Origin: Tepidicaulis sp002389665
GTDB lineage: Bacteria; Pseudomonadota; Alphaproteobacteria; Parvibaculales; Parvibaculaceae
Reading direction: 5' to 3'
DNA: 64,000 nucleotides
Assembly: GCF_965222285.1 (NCBI RefSeq)
Contig: NZ_OZ244942.1
Coordinates: 1,798,001 to 1,862,000 of the forward strand
Shown here one piece after another: positions 35,218 to 43,744 of this stretch. Numbering within the stretch: position 1 is the first letter of the stretch; the number at the start of each line of letters is the position of its first letter. The notes below the pieces were generated by a model. The model was not told where the DNA came from and made no database searches. It saw only the letters and a program-made list of their open reading frames with translations. The position numbers and the translations under genes are program-made.

Positions 35218-35250
35218 GGGCGGCTCCGGGGTTTCCCGGAGCCGCCCTTT
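35218..35250 (+). terminator. Intrinsic terminator after the TonB receptor
   Basis: A perfect 13-bp stem (GGGCGGCTCCGGG / CCCGGAGCCGCCC) with a GTTT loop, followed by TTT, 38 bp after the receptor stop codon. It closes the putative copper operon. Confidence 0.88.
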
Positions 35251-35373
35251 GCATTTTTGCAGCGGTTTTTGCATTGTAGAGGCCGAAGCGCGCCCTTAAG
35301 TAACGCGGGACCGGCGCCGCTTTATCTCCGCCCTCAGCCCCTATCCAATCTCGGACCAAATCCCGGAGACGAC

Positions 35374-36555
35374 ATGATCTCGACCGCCCGGCTGACCATT
35401 CTGCTGGCGATGACGGTGGCGATGGGGCCTTTCGCCATCGACGCTTATCTGCCCTCCTTCCCCCGCATCGCCGAGACGCTGGGCGTGGAGGTGCATGACG
35501 TCTCGCTGACCATCTCCGTCTATATGCTGGCCTTCGCCTTCGGGCAGCTTTTCGGCGGGGCCCTTTCGGACAGTTTCGGGCGGCGCTGGGTGATGCTGTC
35601 GGGCGTTGCGGTGTTTTCCCTCTCCAGCGTGCTGATCGCCCTTTCAGGCAGCCTCACCGAGCTTTTGATCTGGCGCGCGGCGCAGGCTTTCGGCGCGGGC
35701 TTCACCGCGGTCTCCGTTCCTGCCATCGTGCGCGACCGGGCAACGGGCCGGGAAGCGGCAACGCTCTTCTCCCTGATCGGCCTCATCATGATCATCGCGC
35801 CGGCCATCGCGCCCACCGTCGGCAGCGCCATTCTGGCCGTCTCCGATTGGCCGATGATCTTCATCTTTCTCGCCGCTTATTCCGCCATGATGATCGTGCT
35901 GCTCTGGTTCGGGCTTTTCGCAAGGCTTGAGACGATCAAGCGGGCGCCGCGCGATTACCGCCTGCTGCCCGCCTATCTGGCGGTGCTGAGCAATCCTTCG
36001 GCGCTGCGTTTCATCATGATCATCACGCTCGGCTTTTCCTCCATGCTGATCTTCCTGACGCATGCCTCCTACATCTATCAAAAATGGTTCGGCCTTTCGG
36101 AGTTTGGTTTCTCGGCGGTCTTCGCGGCGAATATCGCCACCATGGCGGGCTGCAATTTTCTCAACCGCTTTCTTTTAAAGCGAATGGACCCCGATCATAT
36201 TCTGAAATTCTCCGTGCCCGTTCAGGCGCTCGCCATCGGCGGGCTCGTTGCGGCCGCCGCCTTCGATATCGGTCTTTGGATGTTCGTGCCCTGCATGATG
36301 GTGTCCGTCGGCTCGCTCGGCATGATCGGGCCGAATGCGCAGGCCTGCGCCATGCATCATTTCGAGCATCAGGCCGGCACCGCCGCCTCGATCATGGGCT
36401 TTACGCAGTTCATGCTGGCAGGGGCAATCAGCGCCGCGTCCGCGCTGGTGCCGGAATCCCTCATCAACATCACGCTTTTCATGGGCGCCTGCGGGTTCTT
36501 ATGCGCCGCCCTGGCGCTTGCCCCGGCAAAGCCGCTTCACGCGCACCAGCTCTAG
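35374..36555 (+). CDS. MFS multidrug transporter, Bcr/CflA type
   Basis: A 393-residue major-facilitator protein with twelve hydrophobic segments. The opening MTVAMGPFAIDAYLPSFPRIAETL and the loop GGALSDSFGRRWVMLSG are characteristic of the Bcr/CflA drug-efflux branch, which exports antibiotics such as bicyclomycin or florfenicol. The antiporter motif RAAQAFGAGFTAVSVPAIVRD is also clear. The start ATG at 35374 follows GGAG; the longer frame is not supported. It ends 2 bp from the convergent thioesterase gene. Confidence 0.88.
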   Translation: MISTARLTILLAMTVAMGPFAIDAYLPSFPRIAETLGVEVHDVSLTISVYMLAFAFGQLFGGALSDSFGRRWVMLSGVAVFSLSSVLIALSGSLTELLIWRAAQAFGAGFTAVSVPAIVRDRATGREAATLFSLIGLIMIIAPAIAPTVGSAILAVSDWPMIFIFLAAYSAMMIVLLWFGLFARLETIKRAPRDYRLLPAYLAVLSNPSALRFIMIITLGFSSMLIFLTHASYIYQKWFGLSEFGFSAVFAANIATMAGCNFLNRFLLKRMDPDHILKFSVPVQALAIGGLVAAAAFDIGLWMFVPCMMVSVGSLGMIGPNAQACAMHHFEHQAGTAASIMGFTQFMLAGAISAASALVPESLINITLFMGACGFLCAALALAPAKPLHAHQL

Positions 36556-36557
36556 CT

Positions 36558-37433
36558 TTAAGAGCTCTTGCGCGTGCCGTGATAGCGGATCAGCCCTTCC
36601 TGGGCGACGGAGGCGGCAAGCTTGCCGTCCCGCGTGAAAATGCTGCCCCGGTTGAAGCCGCGCGCCCCTTGCGAAGTGGGCGCATCCTGCGAGTACAGCA
36701 TCCACTCATCGACGCTGAAGGGCCGGTGGAACCACATGGCGTGGTCAAGGCTGGCCGATTGCAGCTTGCCGGAAATCCAGCTCACCCCATGCGGGCGCAC
36801 GCAGGTGTCGAGCAGCGTCATGTCGGAGGCATAGGCAAGCACGCATTGATGGATGCGCAAATCATCCGGCGTCGGCCGCGTGGTCTTGATCCAAACGTTC
36901 TGCAGCGGCTCCATCGGCTCCGGCTTGATATAGGCCTGCGGATCGACGGCGCGCACTTCGATGGGGCGCGGGCGGGCAAAATGCGTGGCGATTTCCGGCG
37001 GCAGCCGGTCCATGATTTCCTTGCGCCGCTCCCGCTCCGTCGGCAGGTCTTCGGGCTGCGGCACGTCGGGCATCTCCACCTGATGCTCGAAACCTTCTTC
37101 CATCACCTGAAAGGAGCTGGCCAGGTTGAAAATCTGCTTGCCGTGCTGAATGGCGACGACGCGGCGCGTCGTAAAGCTCTTGCCGTCCCGCGCCCGGTCC
37201 ACCTCGTAAAGGATCGGCACTTTGGGATCGCCGGGGCGGATGAAATAAGCATGGAGCGAATGACAGACCCGGTCTTCGGGCACCGTGCGGTAAGCGGCGG
37301 AAAGCGCCTGCGCAATCACCTGCCCGCCGAACACGCGCTGCCAGCTTGCATCGGGGCTGTGGCCGCGGAAAAGGTTCTGCTCGATGGCTTCAAGGTCGAG
37401 GAGCTCAATGAGATTTTCTGCTGGCAGGGTCAT
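36558..37433 (-). CDS. tesB: Acyl-CoA thioesterase II
   Basis: TesB cleaves medium- and long-chain acyl-CoA to free acid and CoA. The 291-residue protein is a double hot-dog fold. Seen: LFRGHSPDASWQRVFGGQVIAQALSAA at the N-terminal half, the VCHSLHAYFIRPGDPKVPILYEVDRARDGKSFTTRRVVAIQHGKQIFNLASSFQ stretch, and in the C-terminal half LDHAMWFHRPFSVDEWMLYSQDAP with the catalytic Asp, followed by the FTRDGKLAASVAQEGLIR ending. Length is standard. It stands alone on the minus strand. Confidence 0.94.
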   Translation of the reverse strand: MTLPAENLIELLDLEAIEQNLFRGHSPDASWQRVFGGQVIAQALSAAYRTVPEDRVCHSLHAYFIRPGDPKVPILYEVDRARDGKSFTTRRVVAIQHGKQIFNLASSFQVMEEGFEHQVEMPDVPQPEDLPTERERRKEIMDRLPPEIATHFARPRPIEVRAVDPQAYIKPEPMEPLQNVWIKTTRPTPDDLRIHQCVLAYASDMTLLDTCVRPHGVSWISGKLQSASLDHAMWFHRPFSVDEWMLYSQDAPTSQGARGFNRGSIFTRDGKLAASVAQEGLIRYHGTRKSS

Positions 37434-37664
37434 GACCGGCTCTCTTTCTTCATTGTTAACGCGGCGGAAAACGAATCTGGGCGGAAAATACGCGCTTAAA
37501 CGGCAAGTGTCACGAAGACGTGAGGCCCGCCCGGCCAGGCAAAGCTCCGGGCAAAATAAAAGGCCCGCACGCCGTAGCGTCCGGACCTGTCAAAGCAAAA
37601 ACATATACGCTTACTTTCTTACTGCTGGCTGGATAGTGTCCGCCAGTCCTATGGATCCACCCTA

Positions 37665-37934
37665 TCAGTGCTGCGAAAGCCACTCCCGTGCCTGGCGCTG
37701 AGCGTCGGCAATTTCGTCCGGCGACATATCGCGGGCAATCTCGGTGCGGCAATCGCGGGCGGCATGATTGCCCCGCATGGCCGCAAGATTGAACCACTTA
37801 TGTGCCGTCACATAGTCGACATCCACACCTTTACCCGTGGCGTAGATCAGCCCCAAACTGTAAAGGGCTTCGCTCTGCCCGCCTTCGGCGGCCATTTCGC
37901 ATTTCTGAAGGGCATCGATTTGTACACGAGCCAT
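37665..37934 (-). CDS. Small Sel1-repeat protein
   Basis: An 89-residue protein containing one to two Sel1/TPR-like helix pairs (GGQSEALYSLGLIYATGKGVDVDYVTAHKWFNLAAMRGNHAARDCRTEI). Sel1 repeats mediate protein contacts. No signal peptide is present, so it is cytosolic. Small, single-domain Sel1 proteins of this kind recur in alphaproteobacteria without a known role. It is flanked by gaps of 230 and 170 bp in which I see no gene. Confidence 0.85.
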   Translation of the reverse strand: MARVQIDALQKCEMAAEGGQSEALYSLGLIYATGKGVDVDYVTAHKWFNLAAMRGNHAARDCRTEIARDMSPDEIADAQRQAREWLSQH

Positions 37935-38104
37935 CGTGCCAGCCTCCTCGATGATGCCTCAGGCTCCCATACTCCCTTACTTGGAGGAGCCCCCCGACAA
38001 ACAAGCAGGACATCCGCCTGCAACGAGGTTAATGAAAAATCCATCGCTTGAAAATTTGGTTAACAAGGATGGATTCTTCATCAGCAGCCGGATTTTTTTG
38101 CAAA

Positions 38105-38731
38105 TCAGCTAACGACTGGGACTTTCATGCCACGCTCCACGGCAGGGCGCGCCGCGTTGGCGGCAAGCCAGCGTGAGACGTTATTCCCATCGCCGACAAT
38201 GTCGCCTTTCAGCGACTTGATCATCTCGAACCCTACGGAAACCCAGGGATAGGTGGCCATATCGGCGATCGAATAGTCCCCGGCCAGATAGTCCGTACGC
38301 CCCAATTGATCGTCCATCACCTTCAGAAGACGCGCGGTTTCACCCATATACCGGTCGATCGCATAAGGAATTTTTTCCGGCGCAACATTGGCGAAGTGAT
38401 TGGCCTGCCCCATCATCGGGCCGATATTCGCCATCTGCCAGAACAGCCATTCAAGCACCTTGGCGCGGCCCTCACCCTCCTTCGGCAGGAACTTGCCCGT
38501 CTTCTCCGCGAGATAGACGAGAATAGCGCCGGACTCGAATAAGGAGACGCCCGTCTCCCGGTCGACAATGGCGGGAATTTTCGAATTCGGCGCGATTTTC
38601 ACGAAGTCCGGTTCGAACTGCGCGCCTTTGGAAATGTCGATTGCATGTGCCTCATAAGGAAGGCCGCATTCTTCCAGCATGACGGAAACCTTGCGGCCGT
38701 TCGGCGTGGTCCAGGTGTAAAGATCGATCAT
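38105..38731 (-). CDS. Glutathione S-transferase family protein (YfcG/YghU-like)
   Basis: A 208-residue GST. The N-terminal thioredoxin-like half has MIDLYTWTTPNGRKVSVMLEECGLPYE, where the TTPNG loop is typical of the YfcG/YghU disulfide-reductase branch, then FVKIAPNSKIPAIVDRETG and FESGAILVYLAEKTG. The helical C-terminal half follows (ANIGPMMGQANHFANVAPEKIPYAIDRYMGET). It probably acts on glutathione disulfides or glutathionyl adducts in the cytosol. The start at 38731 fits the family; the longest frame adds 21 unrelated residues. A degenerate relative lies 0.6 kb away. Confidence 0.9.
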   Translation of the reverse strand: MIDLYTWTTPNGRKVSVMLEECGLPYEAHAIDISKGAQFEPDFVKIAPNSKIPAIVDRETGVSLFESGAILVYLAEKTGKFLPKEGEGRAKVLEWLFWQMANIGPMMGQANHFANVAPEKIPYAIDRYMGETARLLKVMDDQLGRTDYLAGDYSIADMATYPWVSVGFEMIKSLKGDIVGDGNNVSRWLAANAARPAVERGMKVPVVS

Positions 38732-38848
38732 TCGTGCCTCCCTCGCCGGGTCCAAAGCCCGGCCGTTTATCGCATTCAACAACTGCGATGGCATATGGGA
38801 GGCGGCACGGCCGAACCCAAGGGCTCAGAAGCGTAAGGCACGGACCAC

Positions 38849-39208
38849 TTAGTATTCCACGGTCACTTCGACGTGATGGTGGCGGTGTATCCGGCAGATC
38901 AAGGGACGCAGCGCATAGGAACCTGCCGGCAATTCAAAACCGACCGCATCTTCGGGAAAAAGAAAATCGCCGACGATATCGCCATCCTTGTTTACAAGCT
39001 GAAAGCCGTAGGTCCCGCCCATCACGCGCACGATCTTGCCGGCCTCGGGCAGGTCGAGCGAGCGGCCCCAAACATTGGCGGTGCCGAACGTGTCGTTCTC
39101 CACCCGCGTGCCCGTTGCCGTAACGCGCTCGGCATGGGCAAGAGGTGCTGCAAACAAAGTTGTAGCCAAAAGGCTCGACGCAAAAACCAGACCCCCGACA
39201 ACCCGCAT
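38849..39208 (-). CDS. Small periplasmic protein of unknown function
   Basis: I do not recognise this 119-residue protein. It has a clear signal peptide (MRVVGGLVFASSLLATTLFAAPLAHA), so it is exported. The mature part is about 93 residues with beta-strand-like segments and ends LICRIHRHHHVEVTVEY, a His cluster that might bind metal. ATG at 39208 was chosen because GAGAGG lies 5 bp upstream. It lies alone between the GST and a GST relic. Confidence 0.65.
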   Translation of the reverse strand: MRVVGGLVFASSLLATTLFAAPLAHAERVTATGTRVENDTFGTANVWGRSLDLPEAGKIVRVMGGTYGFQLVNKDGDIVGDFLFPEDAVGFELPAGSYALRPLICRIHRHHHVEVTVEY

Positions 39209-39354
39209 GACATCCTCTCTCATAACGCTTTAACCGCCCCCGGTGTTACGGCACCGACCCTAGCACAGCCCAGCCAAAGCGCGAAGGTTCTGCCGCTCCG
39301 TTTGGATGCAGGTCCCAGCCGATGAAATGAGAGGGAAAATCAGGAAAGAAAACT

Positions 39355-39480
39355 GAAAGACCGCACCGGATCCGAATGCCGTAATCGGCTTGCCGCTAGG
39401 TCCATCCGGTATGGCGATCACCGGCACCCGGGAATTCGGCGCGATCTTCAGTTTTATGAGGCCGGAGCGCCCGCCCTTTA
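39355..39480 (-). pseudogene. Relic of a second glutathione S-transferase gene
   Basis: In the 400-bp stretch 39209-39609 that lacks an intact gene, one minus-strand frame reads LKIAPNSRVPVIAIPDGPSG followed by FGSGAVFQF. This aligns with the GST segment FVKIAPNSKIPAIVDRETG...FESGAILVYLAE of the intact gene at 38.1-38.7 kb. Sequence on both sides does not continue the GST fold, so only about 40 codons survive. It is closer to YghU/YfcG-type GSTs with PDGP than to the neighbour, so it is probably a decayed paralogue rather than a partial duplication. Nothing else is evident in this stretch. Confidence 0.65.
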
Positions 39481-39568
39481 AAGGCTGAGGTGTTCCGCCT
39501 TGCCTGCCTTCCGGAAGTTCCGCCGCATTGGAAGTGCCGGAGGGTCAGACTGTCCTATGCCGCTGCCG

Positions 39569-39590
39569 CGCCGCGCCCTAAGGCGCGGCG
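39569..39590 (-). terminator. Hairpin after the H1-like gene (possible terminator)
   Basis: A perfect 9-bp GC stem (CGCCGCGCC / GGCGCGGCG) with a 4-base loop, 19 bp after the H1-like stop codon. No T-tract follows, so termination would need help or the hairpin may only protect the 3' end. Confidence 0.4.
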
Positions 39591-39609
39591 GGACATTGCA
39601 TGGCGGCTA

Positions 39610-40056
39610 TTACTTCTTCTTGCGCGCAACCTTACGCTTGGCAGCAGCCTTGCGCTTGGGAGCGGCTTTCTTCTTGGCCGCAGCCTTACGCTTGGGAGCT
39701 GCCTTCTTCTTGGCAGCGGTCTTGCGCTTCGGAGCTGCCTTTTTCTTAGCAGCGGTTTTCTTCTTGGCAGCCGTTTTCTTTTTAGCGGCTGTCTTGCGCT
39801 TCGGAGCGGCTTTCTTCTTAGCAGCCGTTTTCTTCTTGGCTGCAGTCTTCCGCTTCGGAGCTGCTTTCTTCTTCGCGGCGGTTTTCCGCTTAGCCGCCGT
39901 TTTCTTGGCAGCGGTCTTCTTCTTGGCCGCTGTCTTGCGCTTAGCAACCGTCTTACGCTTCGGGGCCGTCTTCTTGGCCGTGCGTTTCACTGCTGCTTTT
40001 TTCTTGGCCGCCGTTTTCTTTTTGGCGGTGGTCTTCCGTTTAGCTGTAGTAGCCAT
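39610..40056 (-). CDS. Lys/Ala-rich histone H1-like DNA-binding protein
   Basis: The 148-residue protein consists almost only of Ala, Lys, Arg, Thr, Pro and Val, with no acidic residue. It is built of the repeated units KTAAKKK and AAPKRK (about 20 near-repeats), like the C-terminal tails of histone H1 and bacterial H1-like proteins (Hc, BpH1). It should be unstructured and bind DNA or RNA nonspecifically as a nucleoid protein. Repeats in the DNA reflect this coding pattern. An AGGAG site precedes the ATG. A similar tail is found on TopA in this window. Confidence 0.85.
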   Translation of the reverse strand: MATTAKRKTTAKKKTAAKKKAAVKRTAKKTAPKRKTVAKRKTAAKKKTAAKKTAAKRKTAAKKKAAPKRKTAAKKKTAAKKKAAPKRKTAAKKKTAAKKKTAAKKKAAPKRKTAAKKKAAPKRKAAAKKKAAPKRKAAAKRKVARKKK

Positions 40057-40279
40057 TGTCCATATCGCTCCTGATGTGCCGTTTCCTGTGACGACGTAAA
40101 TTTAGGACCTAACGCACATACTTTAGTGAGCGCCCCCAATTAAAGGACGCAGACACCCATACTATGGTTGTCTCCTCTTGACTCGGCAACACTTTGATGC
40201 ACGCAAGTGTTAGCGAGTCTGCAACACATTCAGAAAAATGTGTTTACAAACGGTTCACTTCAGAAGCGGAAAAACATCT

Positions 40280-41758
40280 TCAGTTATCGGAAGACACACC
40301 CAATTTTTCGGCGAGCAATTCATTCACGGTTTGCGGATTCGCCTTTCCTGACGTGGATTTCATGACTTGTCCGACAAACCAGCCGATCATTTTCGGCTTC
40401 TCTTTTACCTGCTCAACTTTATCCGGATTGGCTGCGATAACCTCGTCGACAGCCTTCTCGATGGCGCCTGTATCGGTCACCTGACGAAGGCCTTTTTCTT
40501 CGACAATTTTCGCCGGATCGTCGCCGGAATCGAACATTAGCTCGAAAACTTCCTTAGCGATTCGCCCGGAGATGGTTCCATCCTGGATGAGATTAATGAG
40601 CTCGGAGAGCTGTTTTGCGCTCACCGGAGAGCTCTCGATCGCAAGTCCGGCCTTGTTGAGCGCACCGAAAAAATCACCCGTCACCCAGTTCGCCGCCGCT
40701 TTCGGATCGCTCGTTTCGGCAACTTCTTCATAGAAAGAAGCGATGGCTTTTTCCGAGACGAGCACGCTCGCGTCATAGGGCGAAAGCGCATATTCGCGGA
40801 TGAAACGCTCACGCTTTTCATCGGGAAGTTCCGGCAGATCTTTGGCAATTTCATCGACCCATTCCTGGCTGAAAACCAGCGGCAGAAGGTCGGGATCGGG
40901 GAAATAACGGTAGTCATGCGCTTCTTCTTTCGAGCGCATGGACCGCGTTTTGCCCGTTTTAATGTCGAAGAGACGCGTTTCCTGGTCCACCGTGCCGCCA
41001 TCTTCGATCAAATCGATCTGCCGGCGCGCTTCATATTCGATGGCAAGGCCGACAAAGCGGATCGAGTTGACGTTCTTGATCTCGCAGCGCGTGCCGAATT
41101 CATCTCCCGGCTTGCGTACGGACACATTCACGTCCGCGCGCATCGACCCCTGCTCCATATTGCCGTCGCAGGTACCAAGATACCGCAAAATCGCCCGCAA
41201 TTTCCGCACGAAGGCCTGCGCTTCTTCCGAAGAACGCATATCCGGCTTCGTCACGATCTCCATCAGCGCCACACCGGAGCGGTTGAGATCGACAAAGCTC
41301 ATGGAAGGGTGCTGGTCGTGCACGCTTTTGCCCGCGTCCTGCTCCATATGCAGCCGCTCGATGCCGACGGTTTTCATTTCACCGCCCGGCAGATCGATCA
41401 GCACCGCCCCTTCCCCGACGATCGGGTGTTTGTACTGGGAAATCTGATAGCCCTGCGGCAGGTCCGGATAGAAATAATTCTTCCGGTCGAAGACGGAGCG
41501 CAGATTGATCTGCGCTTTCAGACCGAGGCCCGTGCGCACCGCCTGCTCGACGCATTTCTTGTTGATCACCGGCAACATGCCCGGCATCGCCGCATCAACG
41601 AGCGAGACGTTCTGGTTTTGCTCGGCGCCGAATTCCGTCGAAGCGCCGGAGAAGAGTTTGGCGTTGGAGGAAATCTGGGCGTGAACCTCAAGTCCGATCA
41701 CCACTTCCCAGGCGCCCGTCGCCCCTTCGATCAGTTTGCTTGCAGCTTCTTGCGTCAT
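40280..41758 (-). CDS. gatB: Asp-tRNA(Asn)/Glu-tRNA(Gln) amidotransferase subunit B
   Basis: GatB binds mischarged Glu-tRNA(Gln) or Asp-tRNA(Asn), activates the carboxyl with ATP, and receives ammonia from GatA. The 492-residue protein has WEVVIGLEVHAQISSNAKLFSGAS, the FYPDLPQGYQISQYKHPIVG block, and the C-terminal YqeY-like tRNA-binding domain (GDDPAKIVEEKGLRQVTDTGAIEKAVDEVIAANPDKVEQ). ATG at 41758 has GGAGG 8 bp upstream and sits 2 bp after the gatA stop; the frame five codons longer was rejected. Confidence 0.96.
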   Translation of the reverse strand: MTQEAASKLIEGATGAWEVVIGLEVHAQISSNAKLFSGASTEFGAEQNQNVSLVDAAMPGMLPVINKKCVEQAVRTGLGLKAQINLRSVFDRKNYFYPDLPQGYQISQYKHPIVGEGAVLIDLPGGEMKTVGIERLHMEQDAGKSVHDQHPSMSFVDLNRSGVALMEIVTKPDMRSSEEAQAFVRKLRAILRYLGTCDGNMEQGSMRADVNVSVRKPGDEFGTRCEIKNVNSIRFVGLAIEYEARRQIDLIEDGGTVDQETRLFDIKTGKTRSMRSKEEAHDYRYFPDPDLLPLVFSQEWVDEIAKDLPELPDEKRERFIREYALSPYDASVLVSEKAIASFYEEVAETSDPKAAANWVTGDFFGALNKAGLAIESSPVSAKQLSELINLIQDGTISGRIAKEVFELMFDSGDDPAKIVEEKGLRQVTDTGAIEKAVDEVIAANPDKVEQVKEKPKMIGWFVGQVMKSTSGKANPQTVNELLAEKLGVSSDN

Positions 41759-41760
41759 GA

Positions 41761-43239
41761 TCAGGCCCTCCACCAGGCGTCAGGCTCGGCATTGAAGCCG
41801 GCGGCCTCTTCCAGCACACCTGCGGTGCGCAGCAACGTTTCTTCATCAAAGGCGCGGCCGATAAGCTGCAGCCCAAGCGGCAATCCTCTGGCGCTGAGCC
41901 CGGCAGGCAGCGAAATGCCCGGCAGGCCGGCAAGGTTCACCGTTACCGTGAAAACATCATTGAGATACATGGACAAGGGATCGTCCGTTTTCTCGCCAAT
42001 GCCGAATGCGTCCGACGGCGCGGTCGGCGTCAGCAGCACATCCACTTTCTCATAGGCTTGTTTGAAGTCCTGCGCGATGAGCGTGCGGATCTTCTGCGCC
42101 TTGATGTAATAGGCATCGTAATAACCTGCGGAGAGAACATAGGTGCCGATCAACACGCGGCGCTTCACTTCCGCGCCGAACCCGGCTGCCCGCGTCTTCT
42201 CATACATGTCCGTAATGTCGTTGCCTTCCACGCGCAGCCCGTAGCGCACGCCGTCATAGCGCGCGAGGTTGGACGAGGCTTCGGCAGGCGCCACGATGTA
42301 ATAAGCAGGCAGCGCATATTTCGTATGCGGCAGCGAGACATCGACAATCTCCGCGCCCGCCGCTTTCAGCCAGTCGATCCCTTGGGTCCAGAGCTTTTCG
42401 ATTTCCTCGGGCATCCCCTCCACGCGGTATTCGCGCGGAATGCCGACTTTGAGGCCCTTGATGTCCCCGGTCAGTGCCTTTTCGAAATCGGGCACCGGCT
42501 GATTAACGCTGGTGGAATCCTTCGGGTCATGGCCCGACATGGATTTCAGCATGATCGCCGCGTCCTTCACCGTGCGGGTGATAGGCCCTGCCTGATCGAG
42601 TGAAGACGCGAAGGCGACGATGCCCCAGCGCGAGCAGCGCCCGTAAGTCGGCTTGATGCCCACGGTGCCGGTAAAGGCGGCGGGCTGGCGGATCGAGCCG
42701 CCCGTATCCGTCGCCGTTGCCGCAAGCGCCGTGCGCGCGGCCACCGCAGCCGAAGAGCCGCCGGAAGAACCGCCGGGCACAAGCGCTTTATCCTCGCCCT
42801 TGCCCTTCCACGGGTTCGTCACCGATCCGTAATAGCTCGTCTCATTGGAGGAGCCCATGGCGAATTCGTCATTATTGAGTTTGCCGAGCATCACCGCCCC
42901 GTCGCGCCAAAGCTGGCTCGTCACGGTAGATTCATAAGTCGGCGTGAAGCCGTCCAGAATGTGGCTGCAGGCCGTGGTGCGCACGCCCTCAGTGCAGAAC
43001 AGGTCCTTGATGCCGAGCGGAATGCCTTCCAGCGGCCCGCCCTCGCCCTTTTGCAGCCGCGCGTCGGACGCCTTGGCCATCTCGGCGGCCTTCTCGGCGG
43101 TTTCCAGCACATAAGCATTGAGCGACCGCGCGCCTTCCATCTCTTTGATGTAAGCGCCGGTCAGCTCGCTCGAGGTGATTTCCTTGGCTTTCAGCTTGTC
43201 GCGCGCTTCGGCCAGGGTGAGTTTTGTCAGATCCGTCAT
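41761..43239 (-). CDS. gatA: Asp-tRNA(Asn)/Glu-tRNA(Gln) amidotransferase subunit A
   Basis: GatA is the glutaminase that releases ammonia for the amidotransferase. The 492-residue protein is an amidase-signature enzyme with the Lys of the Ser-cisSer-Lys triad in IPLGIKDLFCTEGVRTTACS. The glycine/serine-rich motif is complete (PGGSSGGSSAAVAARTALAATATDTGGSIRQPAAF). It is the middle gene of the gatC-gatA-gatB operon. Presence of the complex means Gln-tRNA (and maybe Asn-tRNA) is made indirectly in this organism. Confidence 0.97.
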   Translation of the reverse strand: MTDLTKLTLAEARDKLKAKEITSSELTGAYIKEMEGARSLNAYVLETAEKAAEMAKASDARLQKGEGGPLEGIPLGIKDLFCTEGVRTTACSHILDGFTPTYESTVTSQLWRDGAVMLGKLNNDEFAMGSSNETSYYGSVTNPWKGKGEDKALVPGGSSGGSSAAVAARTALAATATDTGGSIRQPAAFTGTVGIKPTYGRCSRWGIVAFASSLDQAGPITRTVKDAAIMLKSMSGHDPKDSTSVNQPVPDFEKALTGDIKGLKVGIPREYRVEGMPEEIEKLWTQGIDWLKAAGAEIVDVSLPHTKYALPAYYIVAPAEASSNLARYDGVRYGLRVEGNDITDMYEKTRAAGFGAEVKRRVLIGTYVLSAGYYDAYYIKAQKIRTLIAQDFKQAYEKVDVLLTPTAPSDAFGIGEKTDDPLSMYLNDVFTVTVNLAGLPGISLPAGLSARGLPLGLQLIGRAFDEETLLRTAGVLEEAAGFNAEPDAWWRA

Positions 43240-43248
43240 GCCGCGCTC

Positions 43249-43536
43249 CTATTCCACAACCTTGGGGACGGCAAAAAAGCCGTCATCGGCGCCTGGCGCG
43301 TTCTTCGTCACCTGGTCCTGAATATTGCCATCGGTCACGACATCCTCGCGCATCGGCAAAGCCAGATTCTCGACGCTCGCCATCGGCTCGACATTGTCCG
43401 TATTCACTTCGCCAAGCTGCTCCACCCAATCGAGAATGGAGGACAGCTCCTTGGCAAGCGGAGCGACTTCTTCATCCGTAACGGCAATGCGCGCAAGCCG
43501 CGCAATGTGCCGGACCGTGTTCTGATCGACCGACAT
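43249..43536 (-). CDS. gatC: Asp-tRNA(Asn)/Glu-tRNA(Gln) amidotransferase subunit C
   Basis: GatC is the small belt subunit that stabilises GatA-GatB. The 95-residue protein has the typical N-terminus (VDQNTVRHIARLARIAVTDEEVAPLAKELSSILDWVEQL), then NVEPMASVENLALPMREDVV, and ends FFAVPKVVE. It starts the operon and is 9 bp before gatA. The gap to the divergent ruvX gene is about 210 bp and presumably holds both promoters. Confidence 0.96.
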   Translation of the reverse strand: MSVDQNTVRHIARLARIAVTDEEVAPLAKELSSILDWVEQLGEVNTDNVEPMASVENLALPMREDVVTDGNIQDQVTKNAPGADDGFFAVPKVVE

Positions 43537-43744
43537 GGGCCTCTCTCTTTCGAAGGTTTAAGGAAACGGGCAAGATCACGCGGGAGGGACCCCGTATCAT
43601 CTTGATTTGGCGCGGAAAATAACAAAGCGGGCAGGTCCGGGCAACCGGCGCGGCAGCCCGCCCCCGGCAGGCGCTTCAAGGTGTACAGCAAAACCTGCCA
43701 AATGGTGATTTACAATTCCTCACCGGAGGGCTACCGATCCTGCC

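Noticed and set aside
33188..35359. A 723-residue open frame antisense to the TonB receptor
   Set aside because: No family likeness, and it shadows a gene with full plug and barrel motifs; GC-rich codon bias often opens long antisense frames.
39610..40056. Possible tandem repeat or CRISPR array
   Set aside because: The regular 12-21 bp spacing comes from AAKKK/AAPKRK codons of one continuous reading frame with a ribosome-binding site; there are no distinct spacers.
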